The notes: generated by a model from the sequence alone, not told the origin. Counted from the stretch's first letter, positions 41,371 to 50,499 are shown. The stretch is 64,000 bases of DNA from Polynucleobacter sp. KF022 (GCF_027924105.1 NZ_AP026972.1:558001-622000), one strand, 5' to 3'. Numbers and translations: made by a program.

Positions 41371-43464
41371 ATGAGTCAAAAATTAGTCTGTAACTGTAAT
41401 AGCACCATGCCCTTGGATGCAAAAGCACTTGGTGTGCCGATGCACACTGCTTTATGTAGACAAGAGGTCGGATCATTTTTGAAAGCTCTAGAGGGCTCAG
41501 ATTCTGTAGTGGTGGCATGCACACAAGAGGCTGCACTTTTTGGTGAGTTGGCTGATCAAGCTGAGAAGCCTCTAGTTGCCCCACTGCGTTTTGTAAATAT
41601 CCGTGAAGTTGCCGGGTGGACGCAAGAAGCAAAAGCATCGGGACCCAAGATTGCTGCACTACTGGCTTTAGCTGATATGCCTGAAGCTGATCCAGTTCCG
41701 GTGGTGAATTATGAGAGCCAGGGCAGGTTGTTGATTGTTGGCGCAGGATCTCAAGCAATTCCATGGGCAGAAAAATTAAGCTCCGCTTTAGATGTTTCCG
41801 TTCTGTGTACTGAGCCTGGTGATTTGCCGCTCAACAGAAGTTATCCAATCTACACCGGTGCTGTTACGAAGTTAGACGGATACCTCGGCAACTTTTCAGT
41901 GGACTGGGATTTGCAAAATCCAATTGATCCCGAGATGTGTACTCGCTGCGGTGCTTGTGTCGAAGTTTGCCCTGAAGGTGCTATTGATCTCTCCTTTCAG
42001 ATTGATTTGAATAAATGTAAGTCTCACCGTGCTTGCGTTACTGCCTGCGCTGGTATTGGCGCTATCTCATTTGATCGAAAAGAGCGAAAGCGTAATTCTG
42101 AATTTGATTTGATTTTGGATTTACGTACTGATCCAAAAATGCGCATGAGTCAAACCCCGCAAGGCTACTTTGCCCCTGGCAATGATCCTCTCGATCAAGC
42201 GCTCGCAGTGAATCAATTAACCGAGATGGTGGGCGAGTTTGAGAAGCCAAAATACTTTACTTACAACGAAAAGATTTGCGCGCACGGTCGCAATGGCAAA
42301 GTAGGTTGTAGTGCTTGTATTGATGTTTGCTCAACCGGCGCTATTGGTTCCATCTTCAAAAATGGCCAGGGCTCGGTCGAGGTTAATCCAAATCTGTGTA
42401 TGGGCTGCGGAGCCTGTGCCACTTCTTGCCCATCGGGCGCAATGAGTTACAACTACCCTAGTGTTTCTCATCAGGGGAAAGAGTTAAAAACAATAGCGAA
42501 TGTATTTACAGCTGAAGCCAAAAAGATCAACCAAGCTACGGCACCTAGTTTGCTGCTACACACCTTAAAAACTGGCACGCAAATGATTGATGGTTTGGGC
42601 AGATCCTCGCACATCATGCCAAAGCAGTTTGAAGGCCTTCCAGCGTTTGTAATTCCTTATGGTATTGAGCACATCGCTTCGACTGGTTTGGACTTGTGGC
42701 TAGGCGCGTTGTCCTATGGATTTGCTGAAATCATCTTGTTGCTAAGTGGAGATGAAGATCCTGCATACCGCGCTGCTCTCGAAGAGCAAGCAGAATTAGC
42801 GAATAGCATTCTGAAGGCGTATGGATTTGATGGGCGCATTCAGTTGGTATTGGCAAGTTCTACTGATGATTTATCGACCGTATCGAAAGCAATGGGAGCA
42901 TTGCGTCAACGCGGCTCTCTAAATCCAATTTGTACTCCCGCCACCATGGGCTTGTCGAATCAGAAGCGAGAAACACTTGAGGCGGTTTTAGAGCATCTGC
43001 AAAAGCAAGCTAAGACACCTTTACCTGAAGCAGGCGTGGCGCTTCCTAAGTCCTCATTATTAGGTGGACTAACAATTAACAAGGATGCTTGCACCTTGTG
43101 CATGTCTTGTGTAAGCAGCTGCCCTGAAGGTGCGCTTTTAGATAATCCTGATGAGCCCATACTTTCCTTTATTGAGAAGCAGTGCGTTCAATGCGGAATT
43201 TGTGCGCAAACCTGTCCAGAGCATGCATTAACTCTTGCTCCTCGTTTGCAGACTGTAGAGCAACGTAAACAAAGAGTAACGCTCAATGAAACCCAGCCTT
43301 TTCATTGTATTAGCTGTGGCAAAGTTTTCGGAACACTTAAGATGGTTGACTTGATGCTCACCAAGTTGGGCGCGCATGGCGCTTTTGCTGGAGCAGCAAT
43401 GGATCGATTGAAGATGTGTAGTGATTGTCGAGTAGTAGATATGGTGAAAAAAGAACATGAGTGA
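41371..43464 (+). CDS. Polyferredoxin-type 4Fe-4S protein of the formate dehydrogenase locus
   Basis: The 697-residue protein carries several ferredoxin-like cysteine sets: CTRCGACVEVCPEG (about 190), CKSHRACVTACAG, CAHGRNGKVGCSACIDVC, CMGCGACATSCPSG (about 350), CTLCMSCVSSCPEG and CVQCGICAQTCPEH (about 575-620), and C-terminal CISC and CSDC pairs. Between these lies a domain without known motif (about 370-560). It is soluble, with no signal peptide or membrane helix. Members sit between DUF3306 and a TorD chaperone in formate dehydrogenase loci, so electron delivery or cluster assembly is likely; unproven. The stop overlaps the next ATG. Confidence 0.85.
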   Translation: MSQKLVCNCNSTMPLDAKALGVPMHTALCRQEVGSFLKALEGSDSVVVACTQEAALFGELADQAEKPLVAPLRFVNIREVAGWTQEAKASGPKIAALLALADMPEADPVPVVNYESQGRLLIVGAGSQAIPWAEKLSSALDVSVLCTEPGDLPLNRSYPIYTGAVTKLDGYLGNFSVDWDLQNPIDPEMCTRCGACVEVCPEGAIDLSFQIDLNKCKSHRACVTACAGIGAISFDRKERKRNSEFDLILDLRTDPKMRMSQTPQGYFAPGNDPLDQALAVNQLTEMVGEFEKPKYFTYNEKICAHGRNGKVGCSACIDVCSTGAIGSIFKNGQGSVEVNPNLCMGCGACATSCPSGAMSYNYPSVSHQGKELKTIANVFTAEAKKINQATAPSLLLHTLKTGTQMIDGLGRSSHIMPKQFEGLPAFVIPYGIEHIASTGLDLWLGALSYGFAEIILLLSGDEDPAYRAALEEQAELANSILKAYGFDGRIQLVLASSTDDLSTVSKAMGALRQRGSLNPICTPATMGLSNQKRETLEAVLEHLQKQAKTPLPEAGVALPKSSLLGGLTINKDACTLCMSCVSSCPEGALLDNPDEPILSFIEKQCVQCGICAQTCPEHALTLAPRLQTVEQRKQRVTLNETQPFHCISCGKVFGTLKMVDLMLTKLGAHGAFAGAAMDRLKMCSDCRVVDMVKKEHE

Positions 43465-44107
43465 AACAGCTAAAGAAGTTGTAAAAGAAAATGTGAAGGC
43501 TGAAGTAGGAGATGTTGGCTTGCCTGAGGATTTGGCAAGAGCGGATTTATATGGCCTGATTGCTCGCTTGTTTCAGTTGCCGCCAGATCAAGAGTTGCTA
43601 GATCAAATTGCAGCCACAGCAGAGCAGCATGACGCTTCTGATGAGGCGCCTTTGGCAAAAGTCTGGATGGATGTCGTTGAGGTTGCTAAAAATAATCCTG
43701 CCAAGGCCTGGCACGATGAGTTTGACTTGAATTTCATTAGCGTTGGCAAGCCTAATGTGGTGTTGAACGGCTCTTTTTATATGGCTGGCCACTTAAATGA
43801 GAAGCCTTTGGTTAATATCCGCAGAGCTCTGCAGGAGTTTGGGCTTGAGGCTGCGGAAGAGATCACTGAAACAGAAGACCACATTTCAGCGCTTTGCGAA
43901 GTGATGCGATACCTTATAGCTGGGGATGATGTTGAAATCTCCAACCTTACAAACCAAAGGGTTTTTTTCAATGAGCATATTCGCCCTTGGTATGACGAAT
44001 TGTGCGATGCAATAGAAGGTATTCCAGAGATGCATTTGTATCACCCGGTTGCCGCTCTAACCAGAGAATTCCTTGCTATTGAGGGACAAGGCTTTGACAT
44101 GATTTAA
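43457..44107 (+). CDS. TorD/DmsD-family chaperone
   Basis: Cytoplasmic chaperone for a Tat-exported molybdenum or tungsten enzyme. The 216-residue protein is helical with the family blocks ADLYGLIARLF, WHDEFDLNFISVGKPNVVLNGSFYMAG, TETEDHISALCEVMRYL and EHIRPWYDELCDAI. Its likely client is FdhA, encoded nearby with a twin-arginine signal. ATG overlaps the polyferredoxin stop by eight bases, so it closes the upstream maturation operon. A 115-base gap with its own regulatory site follows. Confidence 0.87.
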   Translation: MSETAKEVVKENVKAEVGDVGLPEDLARADLYGLIARLFQLPPDQELLDQIAATAEQHDASDEAPLAKVWMDVVEVAKNNPAKAWHDEFDLNFISVGKPNVVLNGSFYMAGHLNEKPLVNIRRALQEFGLEAAEEITETEDHISALCEVMRYLIAGDDVEISNLTNQRVFFNEHIRPWYDELCDAIEGIPEMHLYHPVAALTREFLAIEGQGFDMI

Positions 44108-44185
44108 TGTTGCAGCGCAACAGAGGGTAAGCCTTATATGTAATTCGATATGACAATATGCGAAAAATGCAATTACCAATTACAC

Positions 44186-44199
44186 TTGATTGAAATCAA
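44186..44199. promoter_or_regulatory. FNR/ANR-type box before the Tat mini-protein and fdhA
   Basis: TTGATTGAAATCAA is a perfect match to the consensus TTGAT-N4-ATCAA. Its centre is about 30 bases before the ATG of the next gene, so a class II start at +41.5 would fall inside that gene; the box may repress, or serve an RNA starting later for fdhA. Confidence 0.55.
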
Positions 44200-44222
44200 T
44201 AAAAACCAATTAGGAGCAAGCC

Positions 44223-44444
44223 ATGAGCACTAAATCAAATGTTGCTTTAAGCGAAGAAAACAAACCATCACGCCGTAAGTTTTTTATTGGCGCAGGTGCC
44301 ACTGTTGGCGCTGTTGCAGTGGCTTCTCAAACTTCAGTTGGTAAAGCGGTGATGCAAGAAATTGGCAGCACAGTAAAGCCTAATCATGATGGACAGCAAA
44401 TCACTGCACACATGCGCAAGTATTACGAAACTACAAAGCTTTAA
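44223..44444 (+). CDS. Tat-signal mini-protein of formate dehydrogenase
   Basis: A 73-residue protein with a twin-arginine motif in PSRRKFFIGAGATVGAVAVA (residues about 16-35), then a short tail that ends MRKYYETTKL. Such small Tat-bearing proteins are commonly encoded immediately before fdhA in this type of operon; function unknown, perhaps a piece of the periplasmic complex or a decoy for the chaperone. AGGAG lies seven bases before ATG. fdhA begins 55 bases later. Confidence 0.8.
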   Translation: MSTKSNVALSEENKPSRRKFFIGAGATVGAVAVASQTSVGKAVMQEIGSTVKPNHDGQQITAHMRKYYETTKL

Positions 44445-44499
44445 GTATTAGATCTAGTTGGTTATTCAATAAATAAAAAAACTTTCTCAGGGACACCAT

Positions 44500-47478
44500 A
44501 TGAGTCTGACTCGTAAATCAAATACCCCACAAAGCAGCCGCTCTTCATCTCATTTGATAGGTAGCCTATCTCGTGGTTTGAAGGCAGCAGTTCCAACAAT
44601 GGACCGTCGAACTTTCTTAAAGCGTTCAGGCGTTGGAGTTGGAGCTGGTATCGCTGCTAGCCAATTGACCATGGTACAAAAAGCAGTTGCTGAACCTAGC
44701 AAAGCAATGCTGGATGGCAAGGGCAAGATTGAAGTTAAGCGCACCATCTGTACTCACTGTTCAGTAGGTTGCGCTACAGACGCTACTGTTGAGAATGGTG
44801 TGTGGGTTCGTCAGGACTCAGTATTTGATTCACCAATTAATATGGGTGCGTATTGTGCAAAAGGCGCTTCATTGCGTGAGCACGGTCACGGTGACTATCG
44901 TTTGCGTTATCCAATGAAGTTGGTTGACGGAAAGTATCAACGTATCTCTTGGGATCAAGCGCTTACAGAAATTACTGCGCAGATGAAGAGCATCCGCGAG
45001 AAATATTCTCCGGACGCAATGTTCTTCATCGGTTCATCAAAGCACAACAACGAACAGGCCTACTTACTCCGTAAGTGGGTCTCTTTCTTTGGCACAAACA
45101 ATACAGACCATCAGGCTCGTATCTGTCACTCCACAACAGTTGCCGGTGTCGCAAACACTTGGGGCTATGGCGCGATGACCAATAGCTACAACGACATGAT
45201 GAATGCCAAAGCTGCTTTGTACATTGGTTCAAATGCAGCCGAAGCTCATCCTGTTTCTATGTTGAGCTTATTGCACGCTAAGGAGAATGGTTGCAAAGTG
45301 ATCGTTGTTGATCCACGTTACACACGTACAGCAGCGAAGTCCGATCAATACATCCGTATTCGCTCAGGTACTGACATTCCATTCTTGTTTGGTCTCCTGT
45401 ATCACATCTTCAAAAATGGCTGGGAAGATAAGAAGTACATCAATGACCGCGTTTACGGCATGGATGAGATTCGTAAAGAGGTTATGGAGAAGTGGACTCC
45501 TGCTGCAGTTGAAGAGGCTTGTGGCGTACCAGAAGCTCAGATGTACAAAGCTGCAGAGACCATGGCTAAGAATCGTCCAAGCACTGTTGTTTGGTGTATG
45601 GGTCAAACTCAGCACACTATTGGTAACTCCATGGTTCGTGCATCATGCATCTTGCAATTGGCATTAGGTAACGTTGGTAAATCAGGCGGTGGTACAAATA
45701 TTTTCCGCGGTCACGATAACGTTCAGGGTGCAACTGACGTAGGTCCTAACCCAGATTCATTGCCTGGCTACTATGGCTTGGCTGCTGGTTCATGGAAACA
45801 CTACGCAACAGTTTGGGGTGTTGATTACGAGTGGATCAAGGGTCGCTACGCACCTGACATGATGGAGAAATCCGGTACTACCGTTTCTCGTTGGGTTGAT
45901 GCCGTTCTTGAAAACAACGACATGATCGATCAGCAGACTAACGTTAAAGGGTTGTTCTTCTGGGGTCACGCGCCTAACTCACAAACACGCGGCTTAGATA
46001 TGAAGCGTGCGATGAATAAGTTAGATTTATTGGTTGTAGTTGATCCTTACCCAAGTGCTACTGCAGCAATGGCAGCAATGCCGGCTGCTGAAGGTGATGC
46101 TGTTAATAAAAACCGTAATGTGTATTTATTGCCAGCTACAACTCAGTTTGAGACTTGTGGAAGTGCGACGGCTTCTAATCGTTCTTTACAGTGGCGCGAG
46201 AAGGTTATCGACCCATTGTTTGAGTCAGTTCCTGACCACGTGATCATGCAAGCATTTGCTGATCGCCTTGGCTTTGGTCAAGAGTTGTCCAAGAACTACA
46301 AAATGCTCAACTCCAAATTTGCTGGTAAGCAATGGAAAGAGCCGCAAATCGAAGACATCTTGCGTGAGATCAATCGCTCCGTTTGGACGATTGGTTACAC
46401 AGGCCAAACTCCTGAGCGTCTCAAAGCGCACATGAGAATGGTTGCAACGTTTGATCCGAAGACTCTGAAGTCTCGTGGTGGTGTAGACCCGGTTACTGGT
46501 TACGACACTACTGGCGATTACTACGGATTGCCTTGGCCTTGCTACGGCACTGCCGCAATCAAACACCCAGGTTCACCTAATCTCTATGACACCAGTAAGA
46601 GTGTGATGGAAGGCGGCGGTAACTTCCGCGCCAACTTTGGTGTTGAGCGTGAAGGCGTGAGCTTATTGGCTGGAGACGGTTCTTGCTCTAAGGGTTCTGC
46701 AATCACTACTGGTTACCCAGAGTTCGACCACGTATTTGTGAAGAAGCTTGGTTGGTGGGATCAGTTAACTGAAGATGAGAAAAAGCTTGCTGAAGGTAAG
46801 AACTGGAAGACTGACTTGTCTGGCGGCATCCAGCGCGTGGTAATGAAAAACGGTTGCCATCCATTTGGTAACGCAAAAGCACGCGCAGTAGTTTGGAACT
46901 TCCCAGATGCAGTTCCAATTCACCGTGAAGCGCTCTACAGTACTAACGAGAAGATGATGCGTAAGTATCCAACTTCTGCGGATAAGAAGAATTTCTGGCG
47001 CTTGCCAACTCTCTATAAGACTGTTCAAGACCAAAACTTGAATCAGAAGCTATATGAGAAGTTCCCAATCATTCTGACTTCTGGTCGTTTGGTTGAGTAC
47101 GAGGGCGGTGGTGATGAGACTCGTTCAAATCCATGGTTGGCTGAACTTCAACAAGAAAACTTTGTGGAGATCAATCCAAAGGCTGCAGCAGATCGCGGTA
47201 TTAAGAACTGGGATTACGTTTGGGTTAAGTCTCCAACAGGTGCCAAGATTAAGGTTCGTGCATTGGTGACTGAGCGTGTAGATCAAGGAACTGCGTTTGT
47301 GCCATTCCACTTTGCTGGTTGGTGGCAGGGCAATGACTTGCGCAAGTACTACCCAGAAGGCGCAGCTCCAGTGGTTCTTGGTGAGGCGGTCAATACTGCA
47401 ACAACCTATGGTTACGACCAGGTGACGATGATGCAAGAGACCAAAACCACTATGTGCCAAATCGAAAAATTTGCCTAA
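44500..47478 (+). CDS. fdhA: Formate dehydrogenase catalytic subunit, Cys type
   Basis: Molybdopterin enzyme that oxidises formate in the periplasm. The twin-arginine signal is at Arg36-Arg37 (MDRRTFLKRSG) after an extended N-region. The [4Fe-4S] ligands are Cys84, Cys87, Cys91 and Cys119 (CX2CX3CX27C). The metal-ligating residue is Cys209 followed by His210 in QARICHSTT, so this is a Cys rather than a selenocysteine enzyme, and no in-frame TGA is present. At 992 residues it is full length and carries the C-terminal molybdopterin-binding domain. fdhB, a lipoprotein and fdhC follow. Confidence 0.95.
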   Translation: MSLTRKSNTPQSSRSSSHLIGSLSRGLKAAVPTMDRRTFLKRSGVGVGAGIAASQLTMVQKAVAEPSKAMLDGKGKIEVKRTICTHCSVGCATDATVENGVWVRQDSVFDSPINMGAYCAKGASLREHGHGDYRLRYPMKLVDGKYQRISWDQALTEITAQMKSIREKYSPDAMFFIGSSKHNNEQAYLLRKWVSFFGTNNTDHQARICHSTTVAGVANTWGYGAMTNSYNDMMNAKAALYIGSNAAEAHPVSMLSLLHAKENGCKVIVVDPRYTRTAAKSDQYIRIRSGTDIPFLFGLLYHIFKNGWEDKKYINDRVYGMDEIRKEVMEKWTPAAVEEACGVPEAQMYKAAETMAKNRPSTVVWCMGQTQHTIGNSMVRASCILQLALGNVGKSGGGTNIFRGHDNVQGATDVGPNPDSLPGYYGLAAGSWKHYATVWGVDYEWIKGRYAPDMMEKSGTTVSRWVDAVLENNDMIDQQTNVKGLFFWGHAPNSQTRGLDMKRAMNKLDLLVVVDPYPSATAAMAAMPAAEGDAVNKNRNVYLLPATTQFETCGSATASNRSLQWREKVIDPLFESVPDHVIMQAFADRLGFGQELSKNYKMLNSKFAGKQWKEPQIEDILREINRSVWTIGYTGQTPERLKAHMRMVATFDPKTLKSRGGVDPVTGYDTTGDYYGLPWPCYGTAAIKHPGSPNLYDTSKSVMEGGGNFRANFGVEREGVSLLAGDGSCSKGSAITTGYPEFDHVFVKKLGWWDQLTEDEKKLAEGKNWKTDLSGGIQRVVMKNGCHPFGNAKARAVVWNFPDAVPIHREALYSTNEKMMRKYPTSADKKNFWRLPTLYKTVQDQNLNQKLYEKFPIILTSGRLVEYEGGGDETRSNPWLAELQQENFVEINPKAAADRGIKNWDYVWVKSPTGAKIKVRALVTERVDQGTAFVPFHFAGWWQGNDLRKYYPEGAAPVVLGEAVNTATTYGYDQVTMMQETKTTMCQIEKFA

Positions 47479-47504
47479 GTTAAAAATAAAGTCAGGAGAA
47501 CACA

Positions 47505-48161
47505 ATGGCAAGAATGAAATTTATCTGCGACACAGAGCGATGCATCGAATGCAACGGTTGTGTCACGGCCTGTAAAAACGATAACGAAGTTCCTTGGGGC
47601 GTTAACCGTCGTCGGGTAGTAACAGTGAACGACGGCATCATTGGTCAAGAAAAATCAGTCTCAGTTGCATGTATGCACTGTAGTGATGCTCCTTGCATGG
47701 CGGTATGTCCAGTGGACTGCTTCTACCGCACTGACGAGGGTGTTGTGTTGCACGATAAAGATATCTGCATCGGTTGCGGCTACTGTTCCTTTGCTTGCCC
47801 ATTTGGCGCACCACAATTCTTAAGCAAGGGTGCCTTCGGTACTCGCAGCAAAATGGATAAGTGCACATTCTGTAGTGGTGGTCCAGAAGAGAACGGTAGC
47901 GTTGCTGAGTTCGAGAAGTATGGACGTAATCGTTTGGCGGAAGGTAAGTTGCCACTATGCGCTGAGATGTGCTCTACCAAGGCATTGATTGGTGGCGATA
48001 GCGACATTATTTCTAGCATCTACAACAATCGCGTTGCTATTCGTGAGAAAAATGGTAAGTATCCAGGGTCTAAAGCATTTGGCTGGACTACTGCCTACGG
48101 CGGCCCAGATACACCAGCGCCAACACCAACACCTGCTGCAAAAATTCCAGGAGCTAAATAA
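47505..48161 (+). CDS. fdhB: Formate dehydrogenase iron-sulfur subunit
   Basis: Electron-transfer subunit with four ferredoxin-like clusters, passing electrons from FdhA to the membrane subunit. Cysteine sets are CDTERCIECNGCVTAC, CMHCSDAPCMAVCPVDC, CIGCGYCSFACPFG and CTFC with CAEMC. The 218-residue protein lacks a signal of its own and is presumably carried out by FdhA through Tat. The C-terminus is Pro/Thr-rich (about 200-218). The stop overlaps the first base of the following lipoprotein ATG. Confidence 0.94.
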   Translation: MARMKFICDTERCIECNGCVTACKNDNEVPWGVNRRRVVTVNDGIIGQEKSVSVACMHCSDAPCMAVCPVDCFYRTDEGVVLHDKDICIGCGYCSFACPFGAPQFLSKGAFGTRSKMDKCTFCSGGPEENGSVAEFEKYGRNRLAEGKLPLCAEMCSTKALIGGDSDIISSIYNNRVAIREKNGKYPGSKAFGWTTAYGGPDTPAPTPTPAAKIPGAK

Positions 48162-48397
48162 TGAAAGTTAATTTCAAAACTCTCGGTTTATGTTTTGCAG
48201 CAGCCACGTTGTTGGCTGCTTGCTCTGAGCCTCCAGAAATTGCTGCTAAGGCTGCTAAACGTCCAGATGTTGCCCCTTACATGGGCGCTAATAATGGCTT
48301 TATGACTAAGAATTGGACGCCAGGTAATCAGGCTAGTTGGACTGAGTCTGTTGATAAGCGCACCCAGGGTCAAAACGAATACAGCCGCATGAAGTGA
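48161..48397 (+). CDS. Small lipoprotein inside the formate dehydrogenase operon
   Basis: A 78-residue protein with a lipoprotein signal and lipobox LLAAC (Cys21), then a mature part of only 58 residues with no motif I recognise (PYMGANNGFMTKNWTPGN). It is translationally coupled to fdhB and lies 47 bases before fdhC. A periplasmic lipoprotein between fdhB and fdhC suggests a subunit or tether of the enzyme; that is inference from position only. Confidence 0.75.
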   Translation: MKVNFKTLGLCFAAATLLAACSEPPEIAAKAAKRPDVAPYMGANNGFMTKNWTPGNQASWTESVDKRTQGQNEYSRMK

Positions 48398-48444
48398 TCC
48401 ACTAAATAACTATAAATAAAACGAAAACGTTTAAGGACATCTGT

Positions 48445-49506
48445 ATGAAACGATCATTTTCAAAAGTTCTACGTGCTTTAGTGGTGACCGCAGGTTTGTC
48501 GCTGACTTTGGCAAGCGGAATAAGTCTAGCTGAGCGCGCACCGATGGCGCCATTGCCTTCTCCTAGCGGAGTGGATATCCCGCCATTGTCTGTGCCGGCC
48601 AATCCAAATGCTTTAGCTAACGGCACGCAAGCACAGGCTCAGCCAGCAAATCCATCCATATTTACTTCAGCTAATAGCGACCCTTACAACTATGTCAGCA
48701 TTCCAGACAAAGAAGCTAGTGTGTTGATTCAGCGTTCTGGTCAACAGTGGCGCGTGATTCGTAACGGCGTTATCACTGTATATGGCGGCTGGTTGCTTGC
48801 ACTTGCATTCTTTGGTGTTGTTGCAATGTACACAATCAAAGGCTCAATCAAACTGCATGAGCCAATGTCAGGCGTAAAAATCAAACGCTTCAGCGCTTTT
48901 GATCGCCTGGTTCACTGGTTGATGGCTTTTAGTTTCTTGGCTTTAGCGTTTACTGGCCTATTGATTCTGTACGGCAAATATTTTGCGATGCCTTTGATGG
49001 GTGGAGTGGCTTACGGATCATTCTTAGATGTTTGCAAGAATATTCATAACTTCACTGGTCCATTGTTTACGATCTGTATCGTGATCTTCTTCTTGCTCTT
49101 CGTAAGTAAGAATATCCCAGGCAAGGGCGATATGAATTGGATCATGAACTTCGGTGGAATTTTGAATGGCAAACACATCCCGGCTGGTTTCTTTAACTTC
49201 GGTGAGAAATTCTGGTTCTGGTTTGGTATGACCTTTTTAGGTCTCCTCATTTCAGCCTCTGGGTTTGTGCTCGATATGATCGTGCCGTTCATGACTATTG
49301 AATACACACGTGGCACGATGCAGATTGCTAACATCATTCACAGTAGTGCTGCGATCTTAATGAGCGCGCTAGCGATGGGGCATATCTATATCGGTACCAT
49401 CGGTATGCAAGGTTCAATCGACGGTATGAAGACTGGTTACGTTGATGCGACTTGGGCTAAAGAGCACCATGAGCTTTGGTACGACGATCTTAATAAAAAG
49501 GGTTAA
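48445..49506 (+). CDS. fdhC: Formate dehydrogenase cytochrome b subunit
   Basis: Membrane subunit (FdnI/FdoI family, cytochrome b556) that takes electrons from FdhB to quinone. The 353-residue protein has an N-terminal signal-like segment (to about 30), a Pro-rich periplasmic stretch (30-100), then four to five helices including FDRLVHWLMAFSFLALAFTG, IHNFTGPLFTICI and IIHSSAAILMSALAMGHIY, whose His residues are the likely heme ligands. It completes the FdhABC set. The small secreted protein gene follows three bases later. Confidence 0.92.
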   Translation: MKRSFSKVLRALVVTAGLSLTLASGISLAERAPMAPLPSPSGVDIPPLSVPANPNALANGTQAQAQPANPSIFTSANSDPYNYVSIPDKEASVLIQRSGQQWRVIRNGVITVYGGWLLALAFFGVVAMYTIKGSIKLHEPMSGVKIKRFSAFDRLVHWLMAFSFLALAFTGLLILYGKYFAMPLMGGVAYGSFLDVCKNIHNFTGPLFTICIVIFFLLFVSKNIPGKGDMNWIMNFGGILNGKHIPAGFFNFGEKFWFWFGMTFLGLLISASGFVLDMIVPFMTIEYTRGTMQIANIIHSSAAILMSALAMGHIYIGTIGMQGSIDGMKTGYVDATWAKEHHELWYDDLNKKG

Positions 49507-49509
49507 GCC

Positions 49510-49791
49510 ATGAAAAAAATCATTGCTTTCACATTCTGCGCTTTTGCCGGTACTGTAGCGTTTGCTGCACTACCTCCATTAACCCCTGAGCAAGCGGAAG
49601 CAGCAGCTTTAACTAAAGCTAAGGCTGCTTACGGAGATAGAGTGGGTGCCTACAAATTATGTCTGTCACAAAACAAGGTGGCGGATCAGTTTAGAGCGCC
49701 AGGTACACCGGCTCCAGGAGCTTGTACTGCACCTCCACCATTTACTCCGCCGGTAGCTGCAGCTGCACCAGCAGCACCTGCTGCGAAGTAA
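49510..49791 (+). CDS. Small secreted Ala/Pro-rich protein after fdhC
   Basis: A 93-residue protein with a signal peptide (cleavage near residue 19, TVAFA) and a mature part of about 74 residues that starts PPLTPEQAEAAALTKAKAAY, has two cysteines (KLCLSQ and GACTAP) and ends in an Ala/Pro repeat. It is three bases after fdhC, so it is cotranscribed with the enzyme. Unknown function; possible assembly or stability factor. Its stop abuts the stop of the convergent ABC ATPase gene, with no terminator visible. Confidence 0.75.
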   Translation: MKKIIAFTFCAFAGTVAFAALPPLTPEQAEAAALTKAKAAYGDRVGAYKLCLSQNKVADQFRAPGTPAPGACTAPPPFTPPVAAAAPAAPAAK

Positions 49792-50499
49792 TTAATCGGA
49801 TAACAACTCTTGATGTAAGTAGCGTTTAGCTGCTTTTGTCTGGGGATTTTCAAAGAAGGGGCCTACGGGTCCCTTTTCTTTTATCTCACCTTGGTCAATG
49901 AAGATGATATGTTGAGCGAGTCTTTGCACTTGCGCTAGTTGATGAGATGAAAAAATCACATCCACGCCATGCTGATCAAATTTTCGAATGAGGCCTTCAA
50001 CCTGTTCAGTGGTGTTGGGATCAAGATTGGCAGTAGGCTCATCTAATAAAACTAAATTGGGCTGCAGAAGAATGGCCCTTGCAAGGCAAAGTTTTTGTCT
50101 TTCGCCAGCAGATAATTTATGTGCTGGACTATTGGCTAAGTTGCTTAGACCAACTTCCTCCATGACCTGTTGGATATCCATTATGGTGATGCTTGAATCG
50201 ACATCTTGAACGATCCCAATGTTAGCGGCTGCAGAAGCTTTAATCATCGGGGTGTGATGCAGAACTAATGAAGTCTTAGTTTTGAAGGAGTAGGTGACGG
50301 AGCCGCTATCCGGTTTGATAAGGCCATCAAGCACCTTGAGAAAAGTAGTTTTCCCAGCACCATTCGGTCCAATGCAGGCGGTAATTCTGTCTGCGGGAAT
50401 AATGGCATGTGGAATATTAAGAATGGTTCTGCCATTACTCTTGACAATGATGTCTTTGAGTTCAATGAACCTCTCAAAATTTTCGATAGTATTAACCAT
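49792..50499 (-). CDS. ABC transporter ATPase, TupC-like (tungstate/molybdate type)
   Basis: The 235-residue ATPase has Walker A GPNGAGKTT, signature LSAGERQKL, Walker B LVLLDEPTANLD and a His loop SSHQLAQV. Starting at the ATG at 50499 (MVNTIENFERF) the protein overlaps the permease gene by eight bases, and a longer start is not needed. It resembles the ATPase of tungstate (TupABC) or molybdate importers, fitting a neighbouring metal-dependent formate dehydrogenase; the metal is an inference. Convergent with the fdh operon. Confidence 0.8.
   Translation of the reverse strand: MVNTIENFERFIELKDIIVKSNGRTILNIPHAIIPADRITACIGPNGAGKTTFLKVLDGLIKPDSGSVTYSFKTKTSLVLHHTPMIKASAAANIGIVQDVDSSITIMDIQQVMEEVGLSNLANSPAHKLSAGERQKLCLARAILLQPNLVLLDEPTANLDPNTTEQVEGLIRKFDQHGVDVIFSSHQLAQVQRLAQHIIFIDQGEIKEKGPVGPFFENPQTKAAKRYLHQELLSD

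Noticed and set aside
45127..45135. Possible selenocysteine in FdhA
   Set aside because: The codon at the metal ligand is TGT for Cys209 and the whole frame has no in-frame TGA.
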